Assembly (NCBI RefSeq): GCF_004362895.1
Contig: NZ_SNXI01000011.1
Coordinates: 19,812 to 83,811, forward strand
Reading direction: 5' to 3'
From: Idiomarina aquatica
Lineage (GTDB): Bacteria; Pseudomonadota; Gammaproteobacteria; Enterobacterales; Alteromonadaceae
DNA length: 64,000 nt
The notes under the pieces were generated by a model. It was not told the DNA's origin. It searched no databases and worked only from the letters and a program-made list of their open reading frames with translations. Position numbers and translations under genes: made by a program. Positions 41,012 to 50,878 of the stretch are shown here, one piece after another; within the stretch, counting starts at the first letter, position 1, and every line of letters starts with the position of its first letter.

Positions 41012-41995
41012 GTGACCCGAACCACTGACACAACCCGCCCCGGCGACGATAGCCCAGCCTGGTTGACGCATTATTACGACCAAGTAATGCCGTTCTGGCA
41101 GCAGGTTAACAATCGTTGGCTAAAAAGCTTCGATGGCATTAATTTGCACTGGTGCTTTTATAAAGTCAGCGAGCGTGCCCCGCTGGTTGTTATCAGCCCC
41201 GGACGTATTGAGGCGGCGCTTAAATATCAGGAAGTTGTCTGGGAATTAGCGCAGGCGGGCATTTCGTGTGCCGTGTTAGATCACCGTGGGCAAGGCGAAT
41301 CAGAGCGCATGACGACTAACCCTCACCAAGGACACGTGGAAAAATTTAGTGACTTTATTGGTGACTTCGAGGTTTTCAATGAAGCAGTGAGTGACGTTTT
41401 TCCGCTTGCCAGTAGGCGGTGGCTATTAGGTCATTCGATGGGTGGAACTATTGCCGCATTATATATGCATAACCGCGACGGTGGTTATGAGGAAATGCTA
41501 CTTTCTTCTCCCATGTTCTCTATTAACACAGCCGGTATTCCGGTTAGTGTTGCTAAGTCTATAACCGCGGCTGGCGCTTGGCTTAATAAGCATTTGATGC
41601 CAAACCGACCCTGGTATTTTTTGGGTATGAAGGGCTACCAACCGGTAGAGTTTAATAAAAACGAACTGACTCATAGTAAAAACCGGTATCGGGTGTTTAG
41701 AGAGCTTTATCAGCAGCAACCCGAGGTACAATTGGGTGGGCCTACCTTTAACTGGCTACACGAAGCGTTAATTGCCTGTGATAAAGCAAGCTCGGGGAGC
41801 CTCTCAATAGCGTGTCCAGTGACCTTATTTCAGGCCGGCAGTGACAGTGTGGTGACGGCTGAAGGGCAAGATCGTTTTGTTATGTACAATGAGGCAACTA
41901 AGGTGGTCATTGAGGGAGCACGGCACGAGCTATTAATGGAAAGTGATCGTTATAGACAAGCACTGATGAGCAAACTGCTATCCATTAATGAGTGA
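41012..41995 (+). CDS. pldB: Alpha/beta hydrolase, lysophospholipase L2 (PldB)-like
   Basis: 327 aa with GTG start. The serine hydrolase nucleophile elbow is LLGHSMGGTIAAL, a catalytic Asp is likely in AGSDSVVTAEGQ and the His in GARHELLMES. The cap domain and VLDHRGQGESERM fit the PldB/monoacylglycerol lipase group. No signal peptide, so it is probably cytoplasmic or peripheral at the inner membrane. The end overlaps convergent fieF by 11 nt. Confidence 0.85.
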   Translation: MTRTTDTTRPGDDSPAWLTHYYDQVMPFWQQVNNRWLKSFDGINLHWCFYKVSERAPLVVISPGRIEAALKYQEVVWELAQAGISCAVLDHRGQGESERMTTNPHQGHVEKFSDFIGDFEVFNEAVSDVFPLASRRWLLGHSMGGTIAALYMHNRDGGYEEMLLSSPMFSINTAGIPVSVAKSITAAGAWLNKHLMPNRPWYFLGMKGYQPVEFNKNELTHSKNRYRVFRELYQQQPEVQLGGPTFNWLHEALIACDKASSGSLSIACPVTLFQAGSDSVVTAEGQDRFVMYNEATKVVIEGARHELLMESDRYRQALMSKLLSINE

Positions 41996-42914
41996 TTGAA
42001 CCTTCTACCTTAGCTACGATCTCAGGATCCATGTGTACAATGATATCTGCTGCCGGGAAGTGCTTCATCAATTCAGCCTCTACACAGTCAGAAATGGCAT
42101 GTGCTTTTAGCAACGACAAGCGATCATCAAGTTCGATATGGAGTTGAATAAAACGTGTTGGCCCGGCTTCCCGGGTGCGCAGTCCATGTAAGCCCCGCAC
42201 ACCATCAACTGACTTGGCAATCGTGATAATTTGTTGTTGTGTCTGTTCGGGCAACTCGCGATCCATCAACGAATTGAAGGCTTGAGAGCCTATTTTGATA
42301 GCGCCAATGATGAGGTATGCAGCGATACCAATGGCAAATACGCTATCAGCCCAGAGTAACCCCCAGCCGCTCAACAGCAACGCGATAATAACGGCAATAT
42401 TCAATAAAATATCGGATTGGTAATGTAGGTGGTCGGCTTTAACTGCTTGCGAGTCGGTGTGTTTAATTGCGATACGCTGAATAGTGATAAGCACAAGTGT
42501 TAGCGCAATAGCAGCTCCTGACACCCATATACCGGTATTAACCGAAGGCAGTCTGGGCCCTTGGATTAATTGCTCAATACTATGAAACACCAACAGCATG
42601 CTGGAACCGGCAATAAATGCACTTTGCGCAAGTGCGGCTAAAGACTCAGCCTTACCGTGACCAAAGCGGTGTTCTTCGTCTGCAGGCTGAAGAGCATAAC
42701 GAATGGCGAAAAAACTAAATACCGAGGCGCCGCTATCGAGAATTGAATCGGTCATCGATGCCAGCATGCTCGCCGATTCGGTTTGCAACCAGGCAAACAG
42801 CTTCATGGCAATAAGAGAAAATGCGACGATAACAGAAGCTGTGCTGGCAAGCTTAACCCAGAATGAATAGGTTTTACGAAAGTTAGCTGCTGAGTTTTCG
42901 TTAGTTGGTTTCAC
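41985..42914 (-). CDS. fieF: Cation diffusion facilitator FieF (Fe/Zn efflux)
   Basis: Proton-coupled efflux of ferrous iron and zinc, inner membrane, 309 aa. Six helices; the metal site is Asp in ASMTDSILDSGAS with the second ligand set HYQSDILLN. The loop motif FGHGKAESLAAL is typical. The C-terminal cytoplasmic domain (about 215-305) contains LHIELDDRLSL and IIVHMDPE. It is divergent from trmL. Confidence 0.93.
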   Translation of the reverse strand: MKPTNENSAANFRKTYSFWVKLASTASVIVAFSLIAMKLFAWLQTESASMLASMTDSILDSGASVFSFFAIRYALQPADEEHRFGHGKAESLAALAQSAFIAGSSMLLVFHSIEQLIQGPRLPSVNTGIWVSGAAIALTLVLITIQRIAIKHTDSQAVKADHLHYQSDILLNIAVIIALLLSGWGLLWADSVFAIGIAAYLIIGAIKIGSQAFNSLMDRELPEQTQQQIITIAKSVDGVRGLHGLRTREAGPTRFIQLHIELDDRLSLLKAHAISDCVEAELMKHFPAADIIVHMDPEIVAKVEGSITH

Positions 42915-42991
42915 AATAGGACCGAAATTTGATGCGCCGTGTTAGCGATAGTTTGCTATTCTAACGCTTTTTAGCTGTCGTTAAAATTATC

Positions 42992-43455
42992 ATGCTGCAT
43001 TTAGTCTTATTTGAACCAGAAATACCCCCTAAAGCAAAAACGCCATTCGGTTGGCGGCTAATACTGGTATGCAACTGCACTTGATCGAGCCACTGGGTTT
43101 CGAACTTGAGGAAAAAAAGGTACGCCGTGCCGGTCTTGACTACCGGGATCTCGCTAATGTTCGTATTCACGGTTCGTGGCAACATTTTTTGGACACGGTT
43201 GAGCATAACCGTATTTTTGCCTGCACGACACGAGGTACAACCCGCTATACAGACGTAGAATTCGAGCCGGGTGACGTGTTGTTATTTGGGCCAGAAACAC
43301 GGGGGTTGCCGCTGGAAGTATTAGAGACATTCCCCGCGAAGAACTGGTTGCGTCTGCCTATGGCAAGTAATAGCCGAAGTCTGAATTTATCGAATTGTGT
43401 TGCTATTTTCGCTTATGAAGCGTGGCGACAGCTTGGCTTCGAGGGCGCGATCTAA
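42992..43455 (+). pseudogene. trmL: tRNA 2'-O-methyltransferase TrmL, frameshifted
   Basis: SPOUT methyltransferase acting on the wobble base of tRNA-Leu. The ATG at 42992 gives LHLVLFEPEIPP, the expected N-terminus, but the frame then runs to a stop at about 43082. The rest of the protein ([18 protein letters not shown] through [10 protein letters not shown] and [22 protein letters not shown]) continues in another frame from about 43039. One base is missing near an A5 run at 43036-43040, and the conserved Asn-Thr-Gly that should follow EIPP is also changed. It may be a true mutation or an assembly error. The intact C-terminal frame has a TTG at 43051 as a possible late start. Confidence 0.75.
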
Positions 43456-44748
43456 GTGCGCCTTTAACTGAGCACCTAACTCGTTATTTTTAAATGCGAC
43501 ATATAATGGTAATGGCTCACGCAAGCGACTTCGGTGATAAGGCGTAGTGACCCAGTCAGGCAGATTGTATTTGTAATCGATGACGCCTTCAATTCGGTTT
43601 AAATCCAATAATGCAAAACAGTCTAATGACGTGTTAGCTCGATAAAACGAAAGCGAGTCTGGTAGTAGTTTGTGTAATTCTTCATTGCCTGAATAGCATA
43701 CGGTGTGGCTCTCTTGGCCAGCCAGAATAGCCTGTTTTTTTGTCCTGTCACTGGCAAAAAGGTAAAGGGCATCATCCATCGCAATGGGTTTTTTGGAGTA
43801 CAGCAGCTCATTATCAAACTGATTTTTATAAACCCCTACCACCATGTGGGCTTTGTCTTCGAGCAAAGCGTTTAAGGCTCGGGGCCAATTACTTGCCAGG
43901 GTTTTAACTCCAGCTACGGTGTCGCCGTAGACTGTGTTGATAAGTTGCCACAACCGACCGTTACCGTTAGCCCCGGTTAAACCAGGCCTAGCCGCTGCAG
44001 CTGCGGTCAACTCCGTTGGCATAGGCATGGGTTTTAATTGCTCGGGCGCTTGTAATTTAAATTGCTGGCGTAACTGCGATAGTCTGCCCGAGGCCTGCAT
44101 CAAGGAAAGGCGTTGATAGAGGGGCTCAATCAGGTGTTTATATTTTTGATGTAGATAATGAAAACCAACCTCTGACTTAACGTGGTACACGATAAAATCT
44201 TTGGGTTGGGACAGCTCAAGGTTTCGCAGTTGAAAGTCTGCGATTAGGGCAGCGTCAATTCGTTCTGCGTTGAGCAGTTTAGACACCTGGTGTATATCAG
44301 ACTGGCGAAACGTCGTTTTATCGAAGTTAGCGTCGGTAAGTACAGTTTCTGCTGCGCGCATCCCGCCAATGTAAGCAATATTATTGACGGATTTTAGTGT
44401 ACACAAACCGCAGGCCGCCTTACGAGCGACCAGGACGATAGAGAACTCATAAAGTTTGAACGGCACTCTGTTCAGGTTATCGAGCTCTTCTTCCAGGCCG
44501 GCAAGTCTTCCCAGCTCGCCCGCAATCTCACCATTTTGTGCCAGTTGTTCGGCTCTAAGGCGTGGTATCGGTTGATAGTTAAGTTCGATACCTAAATCTG
44601 CATAAGCCTCTTCAAGTACGGCGGTTATGTAATCAGCTGTTGGACCCGTTGCAGGCTTACGAAATGTCAGCGCCTGCTGCGCAGCAGCCGGTGTTAGCCA
44701 GATGCTGATAAATAAAAAACACAATGTGAGTGACAAGCGTTGGCGCAT
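43387..44748 (-). CDS. Periplasmic solute-binding-like protein with two tandem SBP domains
   Basis: 453 aa with signal peptide (residues 1-23, cleavage near AAAQQ). Residues about 27-235 and 255-450 each read as a family-3 solute-binding domain ([30 protein letters not shown]; second copy [39 protein letters not shown]). No permease or ATPase gene is adjacent, so it may act as a sensor or an orphan binding protein. Its last 69 nt overlap the end of trmL on the other strand, an unusually long convergent overlap. The ligand is unknown. Confidence 0.75.
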   Translation of the reverse strand: MRQRLSLTLCFLFISIWLTPAAAQQALTFRKPATGPTADYITAVLEEAYADLGIELNYQPIPRLRAEQLAQNGEIAGELGRLAGLEEELDNLNRVPFKLYEFSIVLVARKAACGLCTLKSVNNIAYIGGMRAAETVLTDANFDKTTFRQSDIHQVSKLLNAERIDAALIADFQLRNLELSQPKDFIVYHVKSEVGFHYLHQKYKHLIEPLYQRLSLMQASGRLSQLRQQFKLQAPEQLKPMPMPTELTAAAAARPGLTGANGNGRLWQLINTVYGDTVAGVKTLASNWPRALNALLEDKAHMVVGVYKNQFDNELLYSKKPIAMDDALYLFASDRTKKQAILAGQESHTVCYSGNEELHKLLPDSLSFYRANTSLDCFALLDLNRIEGVIDYKYNLPDWVTTPYHRSRLREPLPLYVAFKNNELGAQLKAHLDRALEAKLSPRFISENSNTIR

Positions 44749-44951
44749 ACGACTTCAATAGTTGACTCAACGAAAACGCAGTATAACAAGATCTAAGCGC
44801 ATGTCATCTTAACCGGTTGATGGACCGGTCTATGGGAATCTTTTGCATCGCTACTAGTCACAGCAAAACTGACTACTTAATCGTGCAAGCAATTTAGTGT
44901 GTAAACGCTATAATAAGCACAACTCTTAACGACTCTTAGAGGCTTTAATTT

Positions 44952-46631
44952 ATGAAATTTAGTGGTATGAAGCCAAGTCTGACAGCAGCCTTGCTGCTGG
45001 TTGCATCACCATGTGTTGCTGCACAACAAAATGAAGATGACTATCGCCATGTTTATCTATCGGGTGGTGCTCTTCAGCTTTGTTCTAGCTTTAATCCAAA
45101 TAATTGTGATGACGCAGACTGGATAGACAGCGACAACATGCGTACCGATCGTTATCTGAATATATCTGAGCAATTTCGTATTGAAGCAACATCAGATCGT
45201 GTTTGGAGTGCATATCGGGAGGAAACTCGCAAAAAGGTTCTCGACGCATTAGAGCTGATTCATGAACGTATAAACGAGGACATCGTGTCAGAACGGGTGT
45301 TCGAGAGAGAATTTACCCGGCGTGCAACCTTGCAAACCTATAACTCGCTCTCGGATGCAGAATACGCCAAGGTAATTGATTTGCTCGAAGTACCGATGTC
45401 GAGTAGCTTTCCTGAAATTGTTAACGTCGAAGAGTCACTAGATAAAGCGTCTGCAAAGGTGTTTCGCCGTTTCGCGGATTTTGCCGAACAGAACGTTAGC
45501 AATGAGGAAAAGCCTGTAGTTTACTTTTCAACAGCTGGATATCGGGATCCATACTCCCGTATCGATTTTTATCAAAGTACGCTGTCTCAGCTTGGCCTGG
45601 AAGCACGTTGGTTACCATTAGATGAGGCGGTGATTGCTGCAAGAGCGGAGAACCGCTGCAGCGAACTGAATAGTGTACAGGAAGAGCTATTCGGCGCTTA
45701 TGATCGCAATCGTGTTTATCGTGATGATTATCAGCGTCAGGTCGAATTTTGCAAGTCAGGCGATACTGAATATGAGATGTTAGCGAATGCTGATGCGGTT
45801 TTCTTTGCGGGCAATAACGCCAATCAAATTCGCAATGCGTTTGTTAAAGACGATAACAGCCCATCGGAATTACTGCGCATGATGGTTGCGCGGGTACAGC
45901 AGAAGAAGCTCGTTGTTGGCGGCACCAGTGCCGGAACCGCAGTGTTAACAGCCAAGCCAATGATTTCGAATGGCACAACGGCTTCCGCCATTAAAAACGG
46001 CAGCGTAGCCACTAACCCACCGCCGTTTGGCTGTGACCTGGATAATACCTGTCCGGCCAATACCGGCCCAGATACGTTGACGTATCATCCGTTTGGCGGC
46101 CTTTCGCTGTTTCATTTCGCCAGTCTGGATACACACTTCTCAGAACGTGGCCGCCACGGACGCTTGGTTCGTTTAGCCGCTGATAGCACCACCCCATTGT
46201 CTATTGGCATCGATGAAAATACCGCGATGCTGGTTAATTTGGAAAAAGGTGACTTTGATATTATCGGTGAACGAGGCGTCTTTTTTGTGGAAAATGCTCA
46301 AGGTGCTGCGAATGCCGTTGCGGCGACATTTCATTACTTAGTCGCAGGGGCTTCCGGAATGATGAGCCCATTTGGAATGCAAACGGCAGAGTTTGCTGAC
46401 GGCAGTAATATTGTTCAGTCAGAACCAACGACTAACTTCCTTACAGACCGTGGCCTAATAGACTCAATGCGGGTGCTGTGCGGTGATCGTAAAGAGATGA
46501 CGCTGATTAATAAGGAATACCGATTAGTCGCACAGATAGATGACAGCAGTCGCACCGCAACAGCGGGCGGGGAATGCCAAATCATCAACGGCAAAATCGG
46601 CATGGCCTATCAGCCGGAAGAACAGCTGTAA
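44952..46631 (+). CDS. Cyanophycinase-like secreted peptidase (family S51)
   Basis: 559 aa with a signal peptide (about 1-24, ending CVAAQQ). The nucleophile motif VVGGTSAGTAVL places the catalytic Ser at 326. Other blocks of the cyanophycinase group are DAVFFAGNNANQIRNAF, THFSERGRHGRLVRLA and GIDENTAMLV. It is roughly twice as long as classical cyanophycinase (about 270 aa), with a helical N-terminal extension (70-180). No cyanophycin synthetase gene is in the window, so it may degrade external polymer or another substrate. Confidence 0.82.
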   Translation: MKFSGMKPSLTAALLLVASPCVAAQQNEDDYRHVYLSGGALQLCSSFNPNNCDDADWIDSDNMRTDRYLNISEQFRIEATSDRVWSAYREETRKKVLDALELIHERINEDIVSERVFEREFTRRATLQTYNSLSDAEYAKVIDLLEVPMSSSFPEIVNVEESLDKASAKVFRRFADFAEQNVSNEEKPVVYFSTAGYRDPYSRIDFYQSTLSQLGLEARWLPLDEAVIAARAENRCSELNSVQEELFGAYDRNRVYRDDYQRQVEFCKSGDTEYEMLANADAVFFAGNNANQIRNAFVKDDNSPSELLRMMVARVQQKKLVVGGTSAGTAVLTAKPMISNGTTASAIKNGSVATNPPPFGCDLDNTCPANTGPDTLTYHPFGGLSLFHFASLDTHFSERGRHGRLVRLAADSTTPLSIGIDENTAMLVNLEKGDFDIIGERGVFFVENAQGAANAVAATFHYLVAGASGMMSPFGMQTAEFADGSNIVQSEPTTNFLTDRGLIDSMRVLCGDRKEMTLINKEYRLVAQIDDSSRTATAGGECQIINGKIGMAYQPEEQL

Positions 46632-46638
46632 CTGAAAG

Positions 46639-46688
46639 AAAAAGCGGATGGCTGAGATAATCTAATGCAATCTCACCGTCCGCTTTTT
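46639..46688. terminator. Bidirectional terminator, cyanophycinase gene / pyrE
   Basis: A long imperfect hairpin (AAAAAGCGGA...CTGAGAT against ATCTCA..TCCGCTTTTT) lies between the convergent genes. It ends in T runs on both strands. Confidence 0.8.
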
Positions 46689-46708
46689 GGCTGCGCCAAA
46701 GGCGCAAC

Positions 46709-47350
46709 CTACACGCCGTATTGTTCGCGGTAGGCTTGTACTTTCGGTAGGTGTTGGTTGAATTCCGGGTCGTCTTTAAGGAATTCAATGATGTCGTTGA
46801 GGCCAACGATAGAGATAATCGTAGCCCCAAAGTCACGCTCAACTTCCTGGATAGCCGACAACTCACCCTTGCCTTTTTCTTGCCTATCCAACGCGATCAG
46901 AACGCCCGCGAGGCTGGCGCCGTTGGCTTCGACAATCTCCATTGACTCGCGAATCGCTGTGCCGGCAGTGATAACGTCGTCTACCAGCATGACCTTGCCA
47001 TTAAGTTCTGAACCGACCAGGTTGCCGCCCTCACCGTGATCTTTTTTCTCTTTACGGTTAAAGCAATAAGGCGTGTCTTTTTGATGATGGTCATACAGTG
47101 CGACGGCCGTTGCTGTTGCAATGGGAATACCTTTATAGGCCGGACCAAACAACACGTCGAATTCAACCTTGGCATCCATTAAGGCGGCAGCGTAAAATCG
47201 GCCCAGTTTGGCTAAATCAGAGCCCTTATTGAACAAGCCTGCATTGAAAAAATACGGACTGGTACGCCCCGATTTTAAGGTAAATTCACCGAATTTAAGT
47301 ACGCCTCGGTCGATAGCGAAACTGATAAAGTCTTTTTGATAGTCTTTCAC
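46709..47350 (-). CDS. pyrE: Orotate phosphoribosyltransferase
   Basis: Fifth step of pyrimidine synthesis, orotate plus PRPP to OMP, 213 aa, the E. coli length. The PRPP-binding motif is [18 protein letters not shown]-terminal [23 protein letters not shown] and [13 protein letters not shown] are typical. It follows rph by 14 nt, as in E. coli. Confidence 0.98.
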   Translation of the reverse strand: MKDYQKDFISFAIDRGVLKFGEFTLKSGRTSPYFFNAGLFNKGSDLAKLGRFYAAALMDAKVEFDVLFGPAYKGIPIATATAVALYDHHQKDTPYCFNRKEKKDHGEGGNLVGSELNGKVMLVDDVITAGTAIRESMEIVEANGASLAGVLIALDRQEKGKGELSAIQEVERDFGATIISIVGLNDIIEFLKDDPEFNQHLPKVQAYREQYGV

Positions 47351-47364
47351 CGGCTAACCCTCGT

Positions 47365-48078
47365 TTATGCTAACGCTGATTTCTGGATATCGATAAGCTC
47401 TTTAATGCTATGGCGGGCAAAATCAACCAGCGTATTCATTTCTTCTAGACTGAAAGCTTCGCCTTCGGCAGTGCCCTGAATTTCGATAAACTTACCGGCT
47501 TCGGTCATTACGACATTCATGTCGGTATCAGCTTTGGAGTCTTCGACGTACTCCAGATCGCTAACCGGCTCGCCGTCTAAAATACCCACTGAAATGGCAG
47601 CAACCATTTCTTTTAGTGGATTCGTTTTGATCATGCCCTGGCTGCGCATCCAGTTCAATGCATCGACTAAGGCAACGCAAGCACCGGTGATGGCCGCGGT
47701 ACGAGTACCGCCATCTGCCTGAATAACATCACAGTCGATGGTGATTGTGTGCTCGCCTAAGGTATTCATATCGACACAGGTGCGCAGTGAACGACCAATC
47801 AAACGTTGAATCTCCAGCGTACGACCGCCTTGCTTGCCGCGAGATGCCTCACGAGCCGAACGCGTATGTGTTGCGCGCGGTAGCATGCTGTATTCCGCCG
47901 TCACCCAGCCCTGACCTTTACCTTTTAAAAAGCGAGGCACGCCGCGCTCGACCGAAGCGTTGCAAAGTACTTTAGTGTCGCCAAACTCGATTAAAACCGA
48001 GCCTTCTGCGTGTTTTGTGAAGTTTCGGGTAATAGTAACCGGGCGAATTTGTTGGGCAGTACGGCCGCTTGGACGCAT
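47365..48078 (-). CDS. rph: Ribonuclease PH
   Basis: Phosphorolytic 3' exoribonuclease that trims tRNA precursors, 237 aa. It starts [16 protein letters not shown] and contains [24 protein letters not shown] and [20 protein letters not shown]. It is full length, unlike the frameshifted rph of E. coli K-12. Operon with pyrE; divergent from smrA. Confidence 0.98.
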   Translation of the reverse strand: MRPSGRTAQQIRPVTITRNFTKHAEGSVLIEFGDTKVLCNASVERGVPRFLKGKGQGWVTAEYSMLPRATHTRSAREASRGKQGGRTLEIQRLIGRSLRTCVDMNTLGEHTITIDCDVIQADGGTRTAAITGACVALVDALNWMRSQGMIKTNPLKEMVAAISVGILDGEPVSDLEYVEDSKADTDMNVVMTEAGKFIEIQGTAEGEAFSLEEMNTLVDFARHSIKELIDIQKSALA

Positions 48079-48205
48079 GGCATCTCCTGTGATTGGCTTG
48101 ATAATTTATAACGGCGTATTGTAGCAAATTCGTGCACTGAATGGATCGCTTAACTGCCGTTGACGTATTACACTATAGGTTAAGCAACGATGAACGGGAG
48201 GCTGT

Positions 48206-48793
48206 ATGTCGCGTTCAGATGACGAAGAGTTTGAATTGTTCCGCCAGGAGATGAACGATGTCACGCCATTGGTCGGTGACCAAGTGGCGGATATCCGTAC
48301 TGCGTTTGAGCCAACGTTGGCTCAAAAGGAACGTCGCCGGGCGGCGGAGGCGGAAGAACAGGAAAACGTGAATTTTTTATCCACTGAATATGTTGATTTA
48401 GTGGAGCCGGACGAGGTGATCGAGTACCAGCGTGATGGTGTTCAGGCAGGTGTTTTTAAACGCCTGAAACAAGGTCGTTACACAATGGAAGCCAGCCTGA
48501 ACTTGCACCACCACACGTTGCGTGAAGCTCGCACAGCGGTGTTTAACTTTGTGCAGGATTGTCATCATGCGGGTATTCGCACTGCGCTAATTATTCATGG
48601 GCAAGGTAAACACTCGAAGCCACATCCTGCGTTGATAAAGAGCTATGTGAATAAGTGGCTGCGTGAAATGCCGCCGGTATTAGCATTCCATAGCGCGCAA
48701 CGACCGCACGGCGGCCGCGGCGCGGCCTATGTAATGCTCAAGAAAAATGCTGAGCAAAAGCAAAAGAATCGCGAAAAACACGCGAAAAAATAA
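48206..48793 (+). CDS. smrA: Smr-domain endonuclease-like protein SmrA
   Basis: 195 aa, like E. coli YdaL/SmrA. The N-terminal extension (VEPDEVIEYQRDGVQAGVFKRLKQGRY) precedes an Smr domain with LNLHHHTLREAR, LIIHGQGKHSK and RPHGGRGAAYVMLKK. Smr proteins have DNA-nicking or RNA-cleaving activity and a link to stalled ribosomes. yicC follows by 9 nt, so they are probably cotranscribed. Confidence 0.9.
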   Translation: MSRSDDEEFELFRQEMNDVTPLVGDQVADIRTAFEPTLAQKERRRAAEAEEQENVNFLSTEYVDLVEPDEVIEYQRDGVQAGVFKRLKQGRYTMEASLNLHHHTLREARTAVFNFVQDCHHAGIRTALIIHGQGKHSKPHPALIKSYVNKWLREMPPVLAFHSAQRPHGGRGAAYVMLKKNAEQKQKNREKHAKK

Positions 48794-48802
48794 GGAATTG
48801 CA

Positions 48803-49666
48803 ATGATTCAAAGCATGACAGGATACGCACGTTACGAGCATAAAGCTGATTGGGGCTCTGCCACGTGGGAAATTCGTTCCGTTAACCAGCGCTATTTAGA
48901 AACATATTTTCGCCTGCCGGAAGCGTTCCGTTCGCTGGAAAACACCTTACGTGAACAGTTTCGTAAGAAACTGCAACGCGGCAAGGTTGAATGCAAACTC
49001 TATATACACATGGACGAAGCACGCCAGACAGAATTAAACATCAATGAACCGCTGGCTAAAAGTGTTATCGCTGGCGCTAAATGGGTCAGTCAGCAATCAG
49101 CCGCTGGTCAACTGAATCCAATTGATGTGCTTAAGTGGCCGGGGGTAGTGAGCAATGATGAACAAGACATGGATGAAGTGCAAAAAGAAGTGTTAGCTGC
49201 GCTCGATAAAGCCACTGCTGATTTCATCGACAACCGTAAAAGTGAAGGCAGTGCCATCGATCGCATGCTGCAAGAGCGTCTGAATGGCGTCAGCACACAA
49301 GTTGCTTTTGTGCGCGAACGCATGCCAGAAGTCATGCAGTGGCAACGTGAGCGCTTACTTACACGATTTGAAGAAGTAAAAATAGAACTGGACCCACAGC
49401 GGGTTGAGCAGGAAATGATTATGCTGGCGCAAAAAGTCGACGTTGCTGAAGAGCTAGACCGACTGGATGCTCACGTAGAAGAAGCCCGCAAAATACTGAA
49501 AAAAGGCGGCCCTTGCGGACGGCGCCTGGACTTTATGATGCAAGAGTTTAATCGTGAAGCAAACACCCTGGCCTCAAAGTCGATTAATGCTGATATCACT
49601 TCCGCCGCAGTGGAGCTGAAGGTTTTGATTGAGCAGATGCGAGAGCAGATCCAAAATATCGAATGA
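48803..49666 (+). CDS. yicC: YicC family endoribonuclease
   Basis: 287 aa. Hallmarks: MIQSMTGYARYE at the start, SVNQRYLE, FRKKLQRGKVECKL, and the C-terminal DUF1732 block GPCGRRLDFMMQEFNREANTLASKS. E. coli YicC is a ribonuclease. The 3' end is the integration site of a genomic island here: a second copy of the last codons and terminator lies at 63535-63593. yicC is also the known target of mobilizable islands such as MGIVflInd1 in Vibrio. The protein itself remains intact. Confidence 0.96.
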   Translation: MIQSMTGYARYEHKADWGSATWEIRSVNQRYLETYFRLPEAFRSLENTLREQFRKKLQRGKVECKLYIHMDEARQTELNINEPLAKSVIAGAKWVSQQSAAGQLNPIDVLKWPGVVSNDEQDMDEVQKEVLAALDKATADFIDNRKSEGSAIDRMLQERLNGVSTQVAFVRERMPEVMQWQRERLLTRFEEVKIELDPQRVEQEMIMLAQKVDVAEELDRLDAHVEEARKILKKGGPCGRRLDFMMQEFNREANTLASKSINADITSAAVELKVLIEQMREQIQNIE

Positions 49667-49702
49667 TATGTTAAGAGTAGCCTGCGGTTATTACCGCAGG
49701 TG
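49644..49702 (+). repeat. Left att-like repeat (attL)
   Basis: Covers the last yicC codons, the stop and the terminator hairpin CCTGCGGT-TATT-ACCGCAGG. It aligns by eye with 63535-63593 at about 48 of 60 columns. Confidence 0.75.
49681..49700 (+). terminator. Terminator hairpin of yicC
   Basis: 8-bp perfect stem CCTGCGGT / ACCGCAGG with a TATT loop, 15 nt after the yicC stop. The T tract is weak (TGCAATCTTT). Confidence 0.7.
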
Positions 49703-49816
49703 CAATCTTTCATATGTCTACTTTGGCTGACTTGTACTCAACTGATAGTTGACAAGAATGAAATGCTCGGTCAAACTTACGTCTAAATGGATTGGGCAGT
49801 CCCGGTCGGCGTTAAT

Positions 49817-49842
49817 GCCTCAGTGGTTTCACTGGGGCTTTT
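49817..49842 (+). terminator. Terminator-like hairpin at the island's left end
   Basis: Stem GCCTCAGTG / CACTGGGGC with loop GTTT, followed by TTTT. Oriented to stop plus-strand transcription coming from yicC. It overlaps the last codons of the convergent DUF3800 gene. Confidence 0.5.
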
Positions 49843-50719
49843 CGCTTTTTGGGGTAGGGTAAACCATCATCCCTATTCCTTCATACCCTTCACCGACAGA
49901 ACATCTTCCACCTTCACAGTAGAATTTCGGTTGTAGTGATTCAAACGCACGATTTTCCTGCCCTGGTCTTAATGTTTTTAACCTTATGGGACGTGCGACC
50001 AGGTCTGCTAGTTGTAAACCTGATGACATAACCTGTTTGTGCGCGAAAATGATATCAAAAGGTAGATGGATTCCAAGAGCATTATCACCATCACATACAC
50101 GGCGGAACTCAAGCTCCAGCTCGTCATCTTCCTTATTTCCGCGTCGCTCGACGACTATATGAGTTCTCCTGTCATGTTGTTCTTTTTCCTTTAAGAACCC
50201 GTACAGTTTTTCCATGCATAACGCTAACGCAATGTGGTAAGCATTACCTTCAGGGTTACTTTTTGCAAGATCACGCTTGTCAATTGTTGCGCTTATGAGA
50301 ACGAAATTACTAAACTCGATTATCTCGGTTAGCTCTCCCATAAACGCAAGCTGATGTTCTCGGCTTCTAAAAATATTGAACTGACCAGTACGGCGGCGAA
50401 TTTCGTTTTCGTGCAAAACAACCTGGTCGTGGCCAAAGTGGTTAAATTTGAATTTTTCTAGTGCCGGAACAATAACTTCACTGTAATGCCGTTTATGGAA
50501 TACGCAAAAAGCGAGCACAAAGATAGGATACTGTGGGTCAATACTTTGCAAATTGTGATCGCCACTTTCATCAACGTAAACAATGTATTTACTGAACTGA
50601 CTGTCTTTACCATCTACTCTGGGTTGATGGTCGCGCAGTTTATCTAAGTTTTCTTGATCAAATTCGAATAAGGGAAGCTGTTGGTCATTGTATGACCTGG
50701 CTTGTTTTTTATCTGACAT
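49829..50719 (-). CDS. DUF3800 domain protein
   Basis: 296 aa. The family's acidic motif is YVDESGDHNL (residues about 48-57). A second conserved region has SSGLQLADLVARPIR near the C-terminus. DUF3800 is predicted to have an RNase H-like fold with a metal-dependent nuclease site, and the family is frequent in phage and defence islands. Function is not established. It stands alone on the minus strand and is divergent from the AlpA-like gene. Confidence 0.82.
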   Translation of the reverse strand: MSDKKQARSYNDQQLPLFEFDQENLDKLRDHQPRVDGKDSQFSKYIVYVDESGDHNLQSIDPQYPIFVLAFCVFHKRHYSEVIVPALEKFKFNHFGHDQVVLHENEIRRRTGQFNIFRSREHQLAFMGELTEIIEFSNFVLISATIDKRDLAKSNPEGNAYHIALALCMEKLYGFLKEKEQHDRRTHIVVERRGNKEDDELELEFRRVCDGDNALGIHLPFDIIFAHKQVMSSGLQLADLVARPIRLKTLRPGQENRAFESLQPKFYCEGGRCSVGEGYEGIGMMVYPTPKSEKPQ

Positions 50720-50878
50720 AGACTCGCTCCCTTATACACTCTTTATGACTGGAGGTATTATACATCATATGTGGAATATGAGTGGCCGACTTAGAAAGAG
50801 GTTCATTCTATATTTAAAGCCGCAGTATGCTAGTCATCTTCAAACATTTGGAAGTTGATGCATGGATTCAAAAAAGCT

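Noticed and set aside
49667..49830. tRNA gene as integration site
   Set aside because: No cloverleaf or tRNA sequence is visible at either island end; the repeated sequence is the yicC tail and terminator.
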